7,862 nt of DNA, taken from Candidatus Poribacteria bacterium. GTDB lineage: Bacteria; Poribacteria; WGA-4E; WGA-3G. The translations under genes were made by a program, and so were the position numbers. The notes beneath the pieces are model-generated. The model saw only the letters and a list, made by a program, of their open reading frames with translations. It did not search any database and was not told the DNA's origin. Location of the stretch: assembly GCA_009845505.1 (NCBI GenBank), contig VXZL01000416.1:1-7862 (forward strand). Reading direction: 5' to 3'. Positions 1-5,839 of the stretch are shown piece by piece (within the stretch, counting starts at the first letter, position 1; each line of letters starts with the position of its first letter).

Positions 1-51
1 GTGCGTTACACCGAAAAAGAATAGTGGATTTTTTGATTACCGTTTTAACGC

Positions 52-80
52 ATTATACGCGAAACGATAAATTAGTTCAA
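52..80 (-). promoter_or_regulatory. candidate sigma70 promoter reading out of the left edge
   Basis: On the minus strand TTGAAC (75-80) is followed by a 17-bp spacer and a perfect TATAAT (52-57). The -35 box matches TTGACA at four of six positions. It lies six bases past the stop codon of the sulfatase-like gene and points left, so it would serve a gene outside this window. The surrounding 85 bases are AT-rich and non-coding. I see no hairpin terminator between the sulfatase-like gene and this promoter. The match is by eye and AT-rich DNA produces such matches by chance. Confidence 0.5.
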
Positions 81-85
81 GTCTT

Positions 86-1522
86 TTACATCTCTGCCAG
101 TTTCTTCTGAAGCCAATAGGTCATCGGGGCATGCCCTGGATCACAGACCTCGATGAAATGTCCCGGTAAGGGTTGTCCGATGAGTGCCTCAATATCCCGT
201 CGCCGCTCTGCCACAACCGTTGGATGGTCACTTGCGACGTTTACCTTCTCCTCTGGATCGCTGCGGACATCAAAGAGTTCATCGCCGTTAGGATCGTTAT
301 AACCGACGGATGTACAGAAGTTCCAATGATTATCGCGCACGCTGACGCGTCCGCGCGCATTCCCAGTAATAAAGCCCGCCCAACCTGTGATGATTCGCTC
401 ACGAAGGGATGCTTTCTCCTGCGTAACGAGTTGCCACATATCTTCACCATCTGTCCAATTGCACGGAATATCAAGCAGGCTAAGAAGCGTCGGCATCAGG
501 TCGTGGTTTTGTACAAATGCCGAAATGTCTGTATCATTCGGTCCCTCTGGATGCCGTATCATTAGGTTCAGCTGCGTATTGAACGGATGCAATTTGTTCG
601 GTCCCTTCCCGAAGCTCCCGTGGTCGCGGAGTTGTGTACCGTGATCGGACATCAAGACAACCAACGTCTCGTCGCCGATACTCAGCTGCTCTATCTTATC
701 AAGGAGAACGCCGACCCATTTATCGACGAACGTCACTTCACCAAGGTAGAGTGCCTCAATCCGACGGCGTTCATCTTCCGTAGGCCCCTCGCCTTCGTTC
801 GCACTGCCCGGCGTGATGAAATCCTTCCCAGAATAATCAGAGAAATAGATGTCTGCATAAGATTTCGGTGGATCCCACGGCTCATGTGGATCAAAACTAT
901 CGATCCATAAGAAAAACGGACCGACGGTATGATTATCCTCAAGCCAATCAGCTGCTGCTCGGAAAACACGCGCACAACTATAGTCGTCCTCGGATTGACG
1001 ATGCCGCTGCGACAAGAGATAATTGACGAGTCCGGCATGGCGTTGCCAATTGATGGGTTCACGGACATGCTTGCGGAGTTGCGCCTCAATCAGTCTCGGA
1101 TCGCCGCTGTGCCAGTTATCCGACTCCTGTCCACGGATGAAATCGAAGTGAGCGAATCCGCGCGAGAAGTTCATCGTCGGCTTGAACATGTGATAGGTAT
1201 CGGCAATGAGAGCAGTCAGATAACCCCGTTCCAGCAAGATCTCGGCGATCGTATCCTGTTCGGGCGGAATCTTGTGCCAGCCGGGTGCGTGGTGCCAATG
1301 CCCGCGTCGATCGAAGTTATATCTCCACGGAAAACTCCGCATCCCAGTGAAATTTGCGCGTCGCACTTGCAGCGTCGGTTGCCCCTCACCATAAGCGCGT
1401 GTGAAACGGACACTCTCCGATGCCAAGGCATCAAGGTTTGGTGTCTGCACGTGGCTATATTTCTTGCCTTCGCCGATGATGTCCGCACGAAACGTGTCCA
1501 AACAGATACAGATAACGTTCAT
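86..1522 (-). CDS. sulfatase-superfamily hydrolase with Thr at the formylglycine position
   Basis: A 478-residue protein of the alkaline phosphatase/sulfatase fold. Seen: N-terminal metal-binding LDTFRAD (Asp9, Asp13), the nucleophile region PTLQVRRANFTG (about 49-60), WIDSFDPHEPWDPP (206-219), the second metal and anion-binding block MSDHGTQLRDHGSFGK (291-306), and the C-terminal DELFDVRSDPEEKVNVA (414-430) common in sulfatases. Aligned on the C-x-P-x-R...TG signature, the Cys or Ser that becomes formylglycine is Thr50; the Arg (54) and TG (59-60) are kept and the Pro is Gln52. A Thr nucleophile is known in phosphodiesterases of the same superfamily, so sulfate ester cleavage should not be assumed. 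No signal peptide is visible, suggesting a cytoplasmic protein. The start at 1522 is preferred over an in-frame ATG at 1549 because GGGAGG lies nine bases upstream and the homologous region begins there. It follows pyrF by four bases, so the two are probably co-translated. Confidence 0.9.
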   Translation of the reverse strand: MNVICICLDTFRADIIGEGKKYSHVQTPNLDALASESVRFTRAYGEGQPTLQVRRANFTGMRSFPWRYNFDRRGHWHHAPGWHKIPPEQDTIAEILLERGYLTALIADTYHMFKPTMNFSRGFAHFDFIRGQESDNWHSGDPRLIEAQLRKHVREPINWQRHAGLVNYLLSQRHRQSEDDYSCARVFRAAADWLEDNHTVGPFFLWIDSFDPHEPWDPPKSYADIYFSDYSGKDFITPGSANEGEGPTEDERRRIEALYLGEVTFVDKWVGVLLDKIEQLSIGDETLVVLMSDHGTQLRDHGSFGKGPNKLHPFNTQLNLMIRHPEGPNDTDISAFVQNHDLMPTLLSLLDIPCNWTDGEDMWQLVTQEKASLRERIITGWAGFITGNARGRVSVRDNHWNFCTSVGYNDPNGDELFDVRSDPEEKVNVASDHPTVVAERRRDIEALIGQPLPGHFIEVCDPGHAPMTYWLQKKLAEM

Positions 1523-1526
1523 AGGG

Positions 1527-2240
1527 TTATGCCTCCCGCATTTCGTCAAGTATCATTTCGGTAGCCTCTAAGGGATCCTCTGCCTCGATAATCGGTCTAC
1601 CGACGACAATATAATCTGCTCCCCGGCGGATCGCTTCGGCGGGTGTGGTAATGCGACGCTGGTCGCCACTCTCTGCCCAAGTGGGACGGATACCGGGTGT
1701 CACGATTACAAACTTATCGCCGCACGCTTTCCGTATGGGTTCGATCTCTAACGGCGATGCGACAACGCCACTTAATCCTGCTTCCTGTGCCAACTGTGCA
1801 AGATAGACGACCTGTTTTGTAAGCCCGCGTTCTGAACCGAAACTCTGCTGAAAGCCGGTTTCATCAATGCTCGTTAGAATGGTTACACCGAGTAGAATAG
1901 GTCTCGGAATATCCGCTTCGTAGGCAGCATCATCGGCACTGTCTCTGGCGGCTTGCATCATCTCAAGTCCACCGGCGGCGTGCATGTTAATCATATTTGC
2001 GCCGTATTTCGTCATCGTCCCTACATCGCGTGCGACCGTGTTGGGAATGTCGTGGAATTTCAGGTCAAGAAAGATTTTATGTCCTCTCCCGCTGAGCCAC
2101 GGAAAGCCTTCGGTCCCAAGGGTACTGAACGCCTGAAAGCCTATCTTAACCCAAGGTACTATATCTATAAGTGTCCCAGATAACCAATCAATATTTTCAC
2201 TGTCATCTGTATCCAAAGCCACAATTAACTTATCTCTCAA
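1527..2240 (-). CDS. pyrF: orotidine 5'-phosphate decarboxylase
   Basis: Cytosolic TIM-barrel enzyme that decarboxylates OMP to UMP, the last step of de novo pyrimidine synthesis. Seen, numbered from the TTG start: KLIVALD (4-10) with substrate Asp10, Lys32 in WVKIG, and the family signature LDLKFHDIPNT (58-68), giving the catalytic Lys32, Asp59, Lys61 and Asp64. Further on are the phosphate-loop IVTPGIRP, the DQRR segment and the closing GADYIVVGRPI. At 237 residues it matches the short bacterial PyrF class. A GTG at 2288 would add 16 residues (KKTRILLNADKENKR) that are not family-like and has no Shine-Dalgarno; the TTG at 2240 has AAGGAG nine bases upstream, so it was chosen. The gene follows the antitoxin gene by about 110 bases and abuts the sulfatase-like gene. 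Identity is near certain; only the start is open. Confidence 0.95.
   Translation of the reverse strand: MRDKLIVALDTDDSENIDWLSGTLIDIVPWVKIGFQAFSTLGTEGFPWLSGRGHKIFLDLKFHDIPNTVARDVGTMTKYGANMINMHAAGGLEMMQAARDSADDAAYEADIPRPILLGVTILTSIDETGFQQSFGSERGLTKQVVYLAQLAQEAGLSGVVASPLEIEPIRKACGDKFVIVTPGIRPTWAESGDQRRITTPAEAIRRGADYIVVGRPIIEAEDPLEATEMILDEMREA
1532..1537 (-). promoter_or_regulatory. ribosome binding site of the sulfatase-like gene inside the pyrF 3' end
   Basis: On the minus strand GGGAGG sits within the last codons of pyrF and nine bases before the ATG at 1522. It decides the start of the downstream gene and makes translational coupling with pyrF likely, because ribosomes ending pyrF stop only four bases before that ATG. 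Confidence 0.7.
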
Positions 2241-2249
2241 TCTTTTGTT

Positions 2250-2255
2250 CTCCTT
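2250..2255 (-). promoter_or_regulatory. ribosome binding site supporting the TTG start of pyrF
   Basis: AAGGAG on the minus strand lies nine bases before the TTG at 2240. The alternative GTG at 2288 has no comparable site, so this element decides the start. Confidence 0.65.
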
Positions 2256-2291
2256 GTCTGCGTTTAAGAGTATTCGTGTCTTTTTCACCCT

Positions 2292-2323
2292 ATGAGGATA
2301 TTGCCAATACTTTTGAACCTCAT
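2292..2323 (-). other. nested inverted repeats between the antitoxin gene and pyrF
   Basis: ATGAGG (2292-2297) and CCTCAT (2318-2323) form a six-base inverted repeat with a 20-base loop. Inside it, TATTG-C-CAATA (2299-2309) is an 11-base palindrome. There is no T-run, so it does not look like an intrinsic terminator. It could be an operator or an RNA fold in the pyrF leader, or chance. Confidence 0.25.
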
Positions 2324-2350
2324 GAATTCGCAGAAACGCCCACGGCTTCC

Positions 2351-2710
2351 TTATCCAGTCGCAAACCCTTTTCTCGCGTTACGGAACTGTTGCGCTCTAC
2401 ACTTCTCAATGCGCTCAGCTAGTTCTGGCATTTGTGCATGGTCATACCTTTCAATAAGCACAATAGCAAATTCCATCAATGGCGCGAAAATGTGATTTTC
2501 GTCGTCACGCACAATATCCGTTAATTCACCCAGCAGCACTACAAGTCGGTCGTAGTCGTCTTCGGTCAAAGCGGTGATGTCGTTGGTGTATGCGTCAACC
2601 GCCTGAATTAAAATTTCTAAGGCATCTGCAGGTGACTGCGAATTACTATGCGGGTCGTGCTTCAATTTTACTCGCGATCCGCTAGATATACGGTGTTCTT
2701 CAGTTAACAT
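2351..2710 (-). CDS. putative antitoxin partner of the HigB-type toxin (HigA-side, no HTH seen)
   Basis: A 119-residue acidic, mostly helical, cytosolic protein I recognise only in part. The middle, LTEDDYDRLVVLLGELTDIV (48-67), followed by a PLMEFAIVLIERYD-like helix, resembles the N-terminal half of HigA-type antitoxins, where an acidic LTxEExxxLxxLxxLIExYE region binds and neutralises the toxin. The usual C-terminal helix-turn-helix is not visible: the protein ends in a basic tail RNARKGFATG, and I could not find the missing domain in the other two frames of the following sequence. The gene starts with ATG, has AGGAG six bases upstream, and lies 42 bases after the HigB-type toxin gene on the same strand, the canonical toxin-first higBA order. 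Function is therefore inferred mainly from position. Alternatively it is an unrelated small hypothetical protein. The reading frame itself looks real. Confidence 0.6.
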   Translation of the reverse strand: MLTEEHRISSGSRVKLKHDPHSNSQSPADALEILIQAVDAYTNDITALTEDDYDRLVVLLGELTDIVRDDENHIFAPLMEFAIVLIERYDHAQMPELAERIEKCRAQQFRNARKGFATG

Positions 2711-2752
2711 AATTTACTCCTGACATTTTTCAGTAGTAGTTTTTTCACCCTG

Positions 2753-3034
2753 TCAGGGCCTCCATTTATCATACTCGGAGTGTGTCAGCACACGATGGAT
2801 AGAAACCGTCTGCCGCCCATAGTGGATGAATGCTATAAGGCGAGCTTTGTTACCACCAATATTAAAGACTGTCCAACCGTCAACCCGGTCTGCGTGGGGA
2901 AACACTTCACGCAACTCAGCAATTGAACGAAAACTTCTTCCACTTATCAATTCATACCAATGCTCAAGTGCTGATCTCACATTCGGATGTTTCTGGGCAA
3001 AGTCCCTCAGCGGTTTGTATGGACCCGTATGCAT
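2753..3034 (-). CDS. higB: HigB-family type II toxin (mRNA interferase)
   Basis: A 93-residue protein matching the HigB toxin family of the RelE-like fold, which cleaves mRNA on translating ribosomes. Seen: LRDFAQKHPNVRSALEHWY (9-27), the R-S-F-R-S-I-A-E-L segment (33-41), HADRVDGWTVFNIGGNKARL (47-66, the core RelE-like beta strands with the conserved FNIGGNK), and the closing RVLTHSEYDKW (81-91) typical of the family. Length is the usual 90-100 residues and nothing is truncated, so the toxin looks intact. The ATG at 3034 is the only start in frame before a stop; its closest Shine-Dalgarno (TAGGAG) overlaps the argH stop codon and is about 15 bases away, longer than usual. The gap to argH is 18 bases. 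The antitoxin candidate follows downstream. The gene symbol rests on family similarity. Confidence 0.88.
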   Translation of the reverse strand: MHTGPYKPLRDFAQKHPNVRSALEHWYELISGRSFRSIAELREVFPHADRVDGWTVFNIGGNKARLIAFIHYGRQTVSIHRVLTHSEYDKWRP

Positions 3035-3052
3035 CGTTTTTCTAGTTCTCTC

Positions 3053-4561
3053 CTACAATCTCGCCTCAATTGGCCTTCCTAAAACTTCATTAACAATCCG
3101 TAGCGTTTCCTGTTGTGCGTCGTCAATTTGCATCTGGCAATTATAGATATTCAGTGCAATCTCATTTAGCTGTTCTTCAAAATTATCTATCATTCGATGA
3201 ACCTCTGTGGGGGACGTACCGCCGAGGCTTTGGCTATTCTCAAGTGCCAATTCTGCATCCAGAATCTGTTTGAGCTGCTCAACAGAGATGTCAATCTCTT
3301 TCTGTTTCAGGAGTGTGTGTGTTAATTCCCAATCCGAGAAGGTTTTTTCCTGCTGCACGAGTTCCCCGACGAGCCATCCAACAACCTCGTGGCACTCCCG
3401 AAAGCTCATCTGACGATCTTTGACGAGATAGTTCGCTAACTCCGTCGCCGTTGCGAAGTTCGCATTCGCCAATTCCACCATCCGTTCCGTTTTGAAATCC
3501 GCTGTCTTGAGGAGTTCGGGTAACATACCGAGACACGCCTTCACAACATCAAACGCCTCCCATAATGGCGGTTTATCCTCTTGGAAATCTCGGTTATAAC
3601 CCATCGGTAAACCTTTGAGATTCGTTAATAGGTCCAACAATGCACCATAGACGCGTCCTGTGCGCCCCCGTGTGAGCTCGGCGATGTCGGGATTCTTTTT
3701 TTGTGGCATGATGGAACTTCCGAAACTGTAGGCATCGTCAAGCACCGCCATCCCGAATTCGTAGGTCGTCCAGTAGACGATTTCCTCGCTAATTCGCGAG
3801 AGGTTCGCCATCACGAGGGAGAGTGCGAAAAGCACCTCGGCGATAAAGTCCCGGCTGCTGATGACATCAAGCGCATGTTCGTGCGGTGCATCGAAACCGA
3901 GCAATTTTGTTGTCAACTCCCGGTCAATAGGAAACGTCGTGCCAGCCAACGCACATGCCCCAAGTGGGTTCATATTGGCAAGTGTGTATGCAGATTGCAG
4001 ACGCTTCTGATCTCGTAGGAACATGCTCACGTACGCCGTTGCCCAGAAACCGAGGCTAATCGGTTGGGCGTGCTGTGTGTGCGTATAACCGGGCATGACA
4101 GTTTCGGCATGTGCCTTCGCAATATGCAGAAATGCTTCGCACAATTCGGAAATGCCTCGCTGGACGTTGAGAATCTCGTCCCGAATGTAGAGGTGCGCGT
4201 CCACGAGCACCTGATCGTTGCGGGAGCGGGCAGTGTGGAGTTTACCGCCAAACTCACGCCCGGCATTCTCAATCAGATACGATTCGACGTTCATGTGAAC
4301 GTCCTCTTTATTCGGATCAAGCACAAAATCGCCGTTTTGAAAATCCGCTTCTGCTTTCTGGAGCCAACGTAAGATCTCGCGTAGGTCGGCATCGGAGATA
4401 ATCCCCTGTCGGGCAAGCATAATGGCGTGTGCTTGGCTGCCCCAGATATCGTATCCGATGAGGCGTGTGTCGGCTTCAATAGAGTGCGTGAAGGCGATTG
4501 TCTTTGTGGTGAGGCTTGTGCTGAAACGTCCACCCCAGAGCGTTTTTTGTTGTTTTGCCAT
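3053..4561 (-). CDS. argH: argininosuccinate lyase
   Basis: Cytosolic homotetrameric enzyme of the fumarase/aspartase superfamily; it splits argininosuccinate into arginine and fumarate, the last step of arginine synthesis. Seen: N-terminal LWGGRFS (8-14), EDVHMNVESYL (86-96), GGKLHTARSRNDQV (105-118), PGYTHTQHAQP (157-167) with Thr160-His161, and the superfamily signature GSSIMPQKKNPD (281-292) holding the catalytic Ser on the flexible loop. At 502 residues it is about 40 longer than usual; the excess follows GGTSP (447-451) as a helical, Gln/Glu-rich tail ending EVLGRPIEARL. No active-site residue is missing. The ATG at 4561 has no good Shine-Dalgarno; instead a 12-codon vapC stump ends six bases upstream, so translation may be coupled to it. 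HigB- and VapB-type genes flank it. Confidence 0.97.
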   Translation of the reverse strand: MAKQQKTLWGGRFSTSLTTKTIAFTHSIEADTRLIGYDIWGSQAHAIMLARQGIISDADLREILRWLQKAEADFQNGDFVLDPNKEDVHMNVESYLIENAGREFGGKLHTARSRNDQVLVDAHLYIRDEILNVQRGISELCEAFLHIAKAHAETVMPGYTHTQHAQPISLGFWATAYVSMFLRDQKRLQSAYTLANMNPLGACALAGTTFPIDRELTTKLLGFDAPHEHALDVISSRDFIAEVLFALSLVMANLSRISEEIVYWTTYEFGMAVLDDAYSFGSSIMPQKKNPDIAELTRGRTGRVYGALLDLLTNLKGLPMGYNRDFQEDKPPLWEAFDVVKACLGMLPELLKTADFKTERMVELANANFATATELANYLVKDRQMSFRECHEVVGWLVGELVQQEKTFSDWELTHTLLKQKEIDISVEQLKQILDAELALENSQSLGGTSPTEVHRMIDNFEEQLNEIALNIYNCQMQIDDAQQETLRIVNEVLGRPIEARL

Positions 4562-4567
4562 ATTCTG

Positions 4568-4606
4568 TTAGTTTTCCGAGACGACATTAGTGTCAAGAAC
4601 AATCAT
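4568..4606 (-). pseudogene. vapC remnant: first 12 codons of a PIN-domain toxin
   Basis: The 12-codon frame MIVLDTNVVSEN followed by TAA is the classic N-terminus of VapC/FitB PIN-domain ribonucleases (usually M-I-V-L-D-T-N-V-V/L-S-E-L/I), whose first acidic residue, Asp5 here, is a metal ligand. The rest of the roughly 130-residue domain is absent: the frame stops and argH begins six bases later. It starts 10 bases after the stop of the VapB-like gene, the normal antitoxin-toxin spacing, so this is a decayed vapBC locus with vapC cut off by deletion. The peptide cannot be a nuclease. It may survive as a leader frame that brings ribosomes to the argH start, which lacks its own Shine-Dalgarno. 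Confidence 0.65.
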
Positions 4607-4616
4607 AGTTAGTATG

Positions 4617-4865
4617 TTAGTCAAAGCGAGGTGGTTCTCGCATTGGCTCCCGTGGGGGTATTTCAAGTTCCACCCCGCCAAAAGGTTTGAAAAGTTCGTG
4701 GATCGCCGTTCCAAGATCTTGTGATGGAACTTCGTGATCAGAAGAGACGTTTCGCGCCTCTGTATCCTGAAGATAAACCAGATAATCAATAGCAGATTTA
4801 AGTTTTTCAATAGAGAGCTGTCCGATTAACCTAACTGCTTGCTGTTGCAAATCAATTTTTCGCAT
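4617..4865 (-). CDS. VapB-like antitoxin, orphaned
   Basis: An 82-residue cytosolic protein. The first 36 residues contain QLSIEKLKSAIDYLVYLQD (16-34), the pattern L-x-x-E-K-L-x-x-x-x-D-Y/F-x-x-x-L found in small antitoxins of the DUF2281/VapB type. The C-terminus is rich in Pro, Glu and Arg (GGVELEIPPREPMREPPRFD, 63-82), a kind of extended tail often used by antitoxins to wrap the toxin. The strongest argument is context: the start of a PIN toxin follows 10 bases downstream. An in-frame GTG at 4898 is possible, but AGGAG at 4873-4877 points to the ATG pair at 4868/4865; I chose 4865 (seven-base spacing). With its toxin deleted, it may be kept as an antidote to related toxins or simply be decaying. 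The exact family is uncertain. Confidence 0.65.
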   Translation of the reverse strand: MRKIDLQQQAVRLIGQLSIEKLKSAIDYLVYLQDTEARNVSSDHEVPSQDLGTAIHELFKPFGGVELEIPPREPMREPPRFD

Positions 4866-4910
4866 CATGTATCTCCTTTGATTTTTAGAAGTGAACACAC
4901 AACTTCTCTG

Positions 4911-5765
4911 CTACATCACTTCTGGTGGGCGACGTATCGATGTCGGTTGGATAATTTTGCGTTGATCGGGTGTCAGACGTGCCAATAAACCGTCTGAATG
5001 CGGATAGTCAAAACGCTCGCGGACATACCGCGGCGAATAACGATAAACAATCGACCGGCGATACCCTTCATTCGTCCGTTCTGCCGATCCGTGTGTAATT
5101 TTATCCGTGAACATCACGACATCGCCCGCCTTGAGATAGATTTCCTTCGTCCCGAAGGCAGTCCCTGCAGGTTTGCCGCTCACACCGTCGTAAACCAAAC
5201 CTTTCCCATCGACCTTCAAACGCGGATGAATCTCCGTACATTTATGACTCCCCGGCACCAACACCGGTGCACCGTCTCCTGGTCCAATATCGTTGAGTGC
5301 CATGAGGACGTTAATCTGCCCGACCATCCATTCGCCCGTCTGCTCCTGTCGAAATGTTAGGTAGCTGAGGGGGACATGCCCGCCACAGTGGATATGAATG
5401 AAACCGCCAGGACCACGGACGTTCAGGAAATTCTCGTGGATAGAGAGTCCATTGACTTCATGGACGTATTTCCGCACGAGATTAATCCATGCAGGATGGT
5501 CGATTAGCTTTTCAAAGACCCCTCCACCCTCAATGATATTCTGGAAATTCACGCCGTTTTCGATGTTGTAGGTATGCGTTTCGATGTTTCCGATCCAGCG
5601 CGGGATCCGCTTGTCCTCGGTGTGTTCTTCCCACGGCTCCTCAACGTACTCCCAGTGTGCGTCAATCCACGCGTTCATCTTTTCCAGATCATCTTCTGAG
5701 ATTGCATTCTCTAAGACCAGATAGCCCTGTAAATCGAACAGATAATCCTGTACCTCTTGGTCCAT
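4911..5765 (-). CDS. phytanoyl-CoA dioxygenase (PhyH) family protein
   Basis: A 284-residue protein of the PhyH group of Fe(II)/2-oxoglutarate oxygenases, cytosolic, substrate unknown. Seen: the N-terminal FDLQGYLVLENAISEDDLEKM (10-30), the metal region GPGGFIHIHCGGHVP (118-132), the INVLMALNDIGPGDGAPVLV strand-loop (151-170), VPGSHK (170-175), KAGDVVMFTDKITHGS (212-227) with distal His225, and the 2-oxoglutarate Arg236 eleven residues later, the spacing expected for PhyH. The usual H-x-D/E is not obvious: the aligned stretch is H124-I-H126-C-G128, so the carboxylate ligand may be absent or supplied elsewhere. Strong ribosome site AAGGAGG six bases before the ATG. It follows thuA by 74 bases on the same strand, suggesting one transcript and perhaps one catabolic pathway. 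Family certain, reaction not. Confidence 0.9.
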   Translation of the reverse strand: MDQEVQDYLFDLQGYLVLENAISEDDLEKMNAWIDAHWEYVEEPWEEHTEDKRIPRWIGNIETHTYNIENGVNFQNIIEGGGVFEKLIDHPAWINLVRKYVHEVNGLSIHENFLNVRGPGGFIHIHCGGHVPLSYLTFRQEQTGEWMVGQINVLMALNDIGPGDGAPVLVPGSHKCTEIHPRLKVDGKGLVYDGVSGKPAGTAFGTKEIYLKAGDVVMFTDKITHGSAERTNEGYRRSIVYRYSPRYVRERFDYPHSDGLLARLTPDQRKIIQPTSIRRPPEVM

Positions 5766-5839
5766 TTTCTGCCTCCTTAATCCGTAAGTTTTTAACCCGC
5801 ATTCAGCCTCACCTACAGAATACCCGAATTATCTCGAAA

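Noticed and set aside
929..1564. 211-codon open frame on the plus strand
   Set aside because: It lies wholly antisense to the sulfatase-like gene and the pyrF 3' end, shows no family motif and has no ribosome site worth naming; it is a shadow of the real genes.
2241..2288. GTG start adding 16 residues to PyrF
   Set aside because: No ribosome site and an extension not typical of PyrF; the TTG at 2240 has AAGGAG at good spacing. It remains possible, so only the start is uncertain.
4887..4923. Inverted repeat AGAAGTG/CACTTCT between the PhyH and VapB-like genes as a terminator
   Set aside because: Seven-base arms with a 23-base loop, one arm inside the PhyH coding region, and no T-run after it on the minus strand; probably chance.
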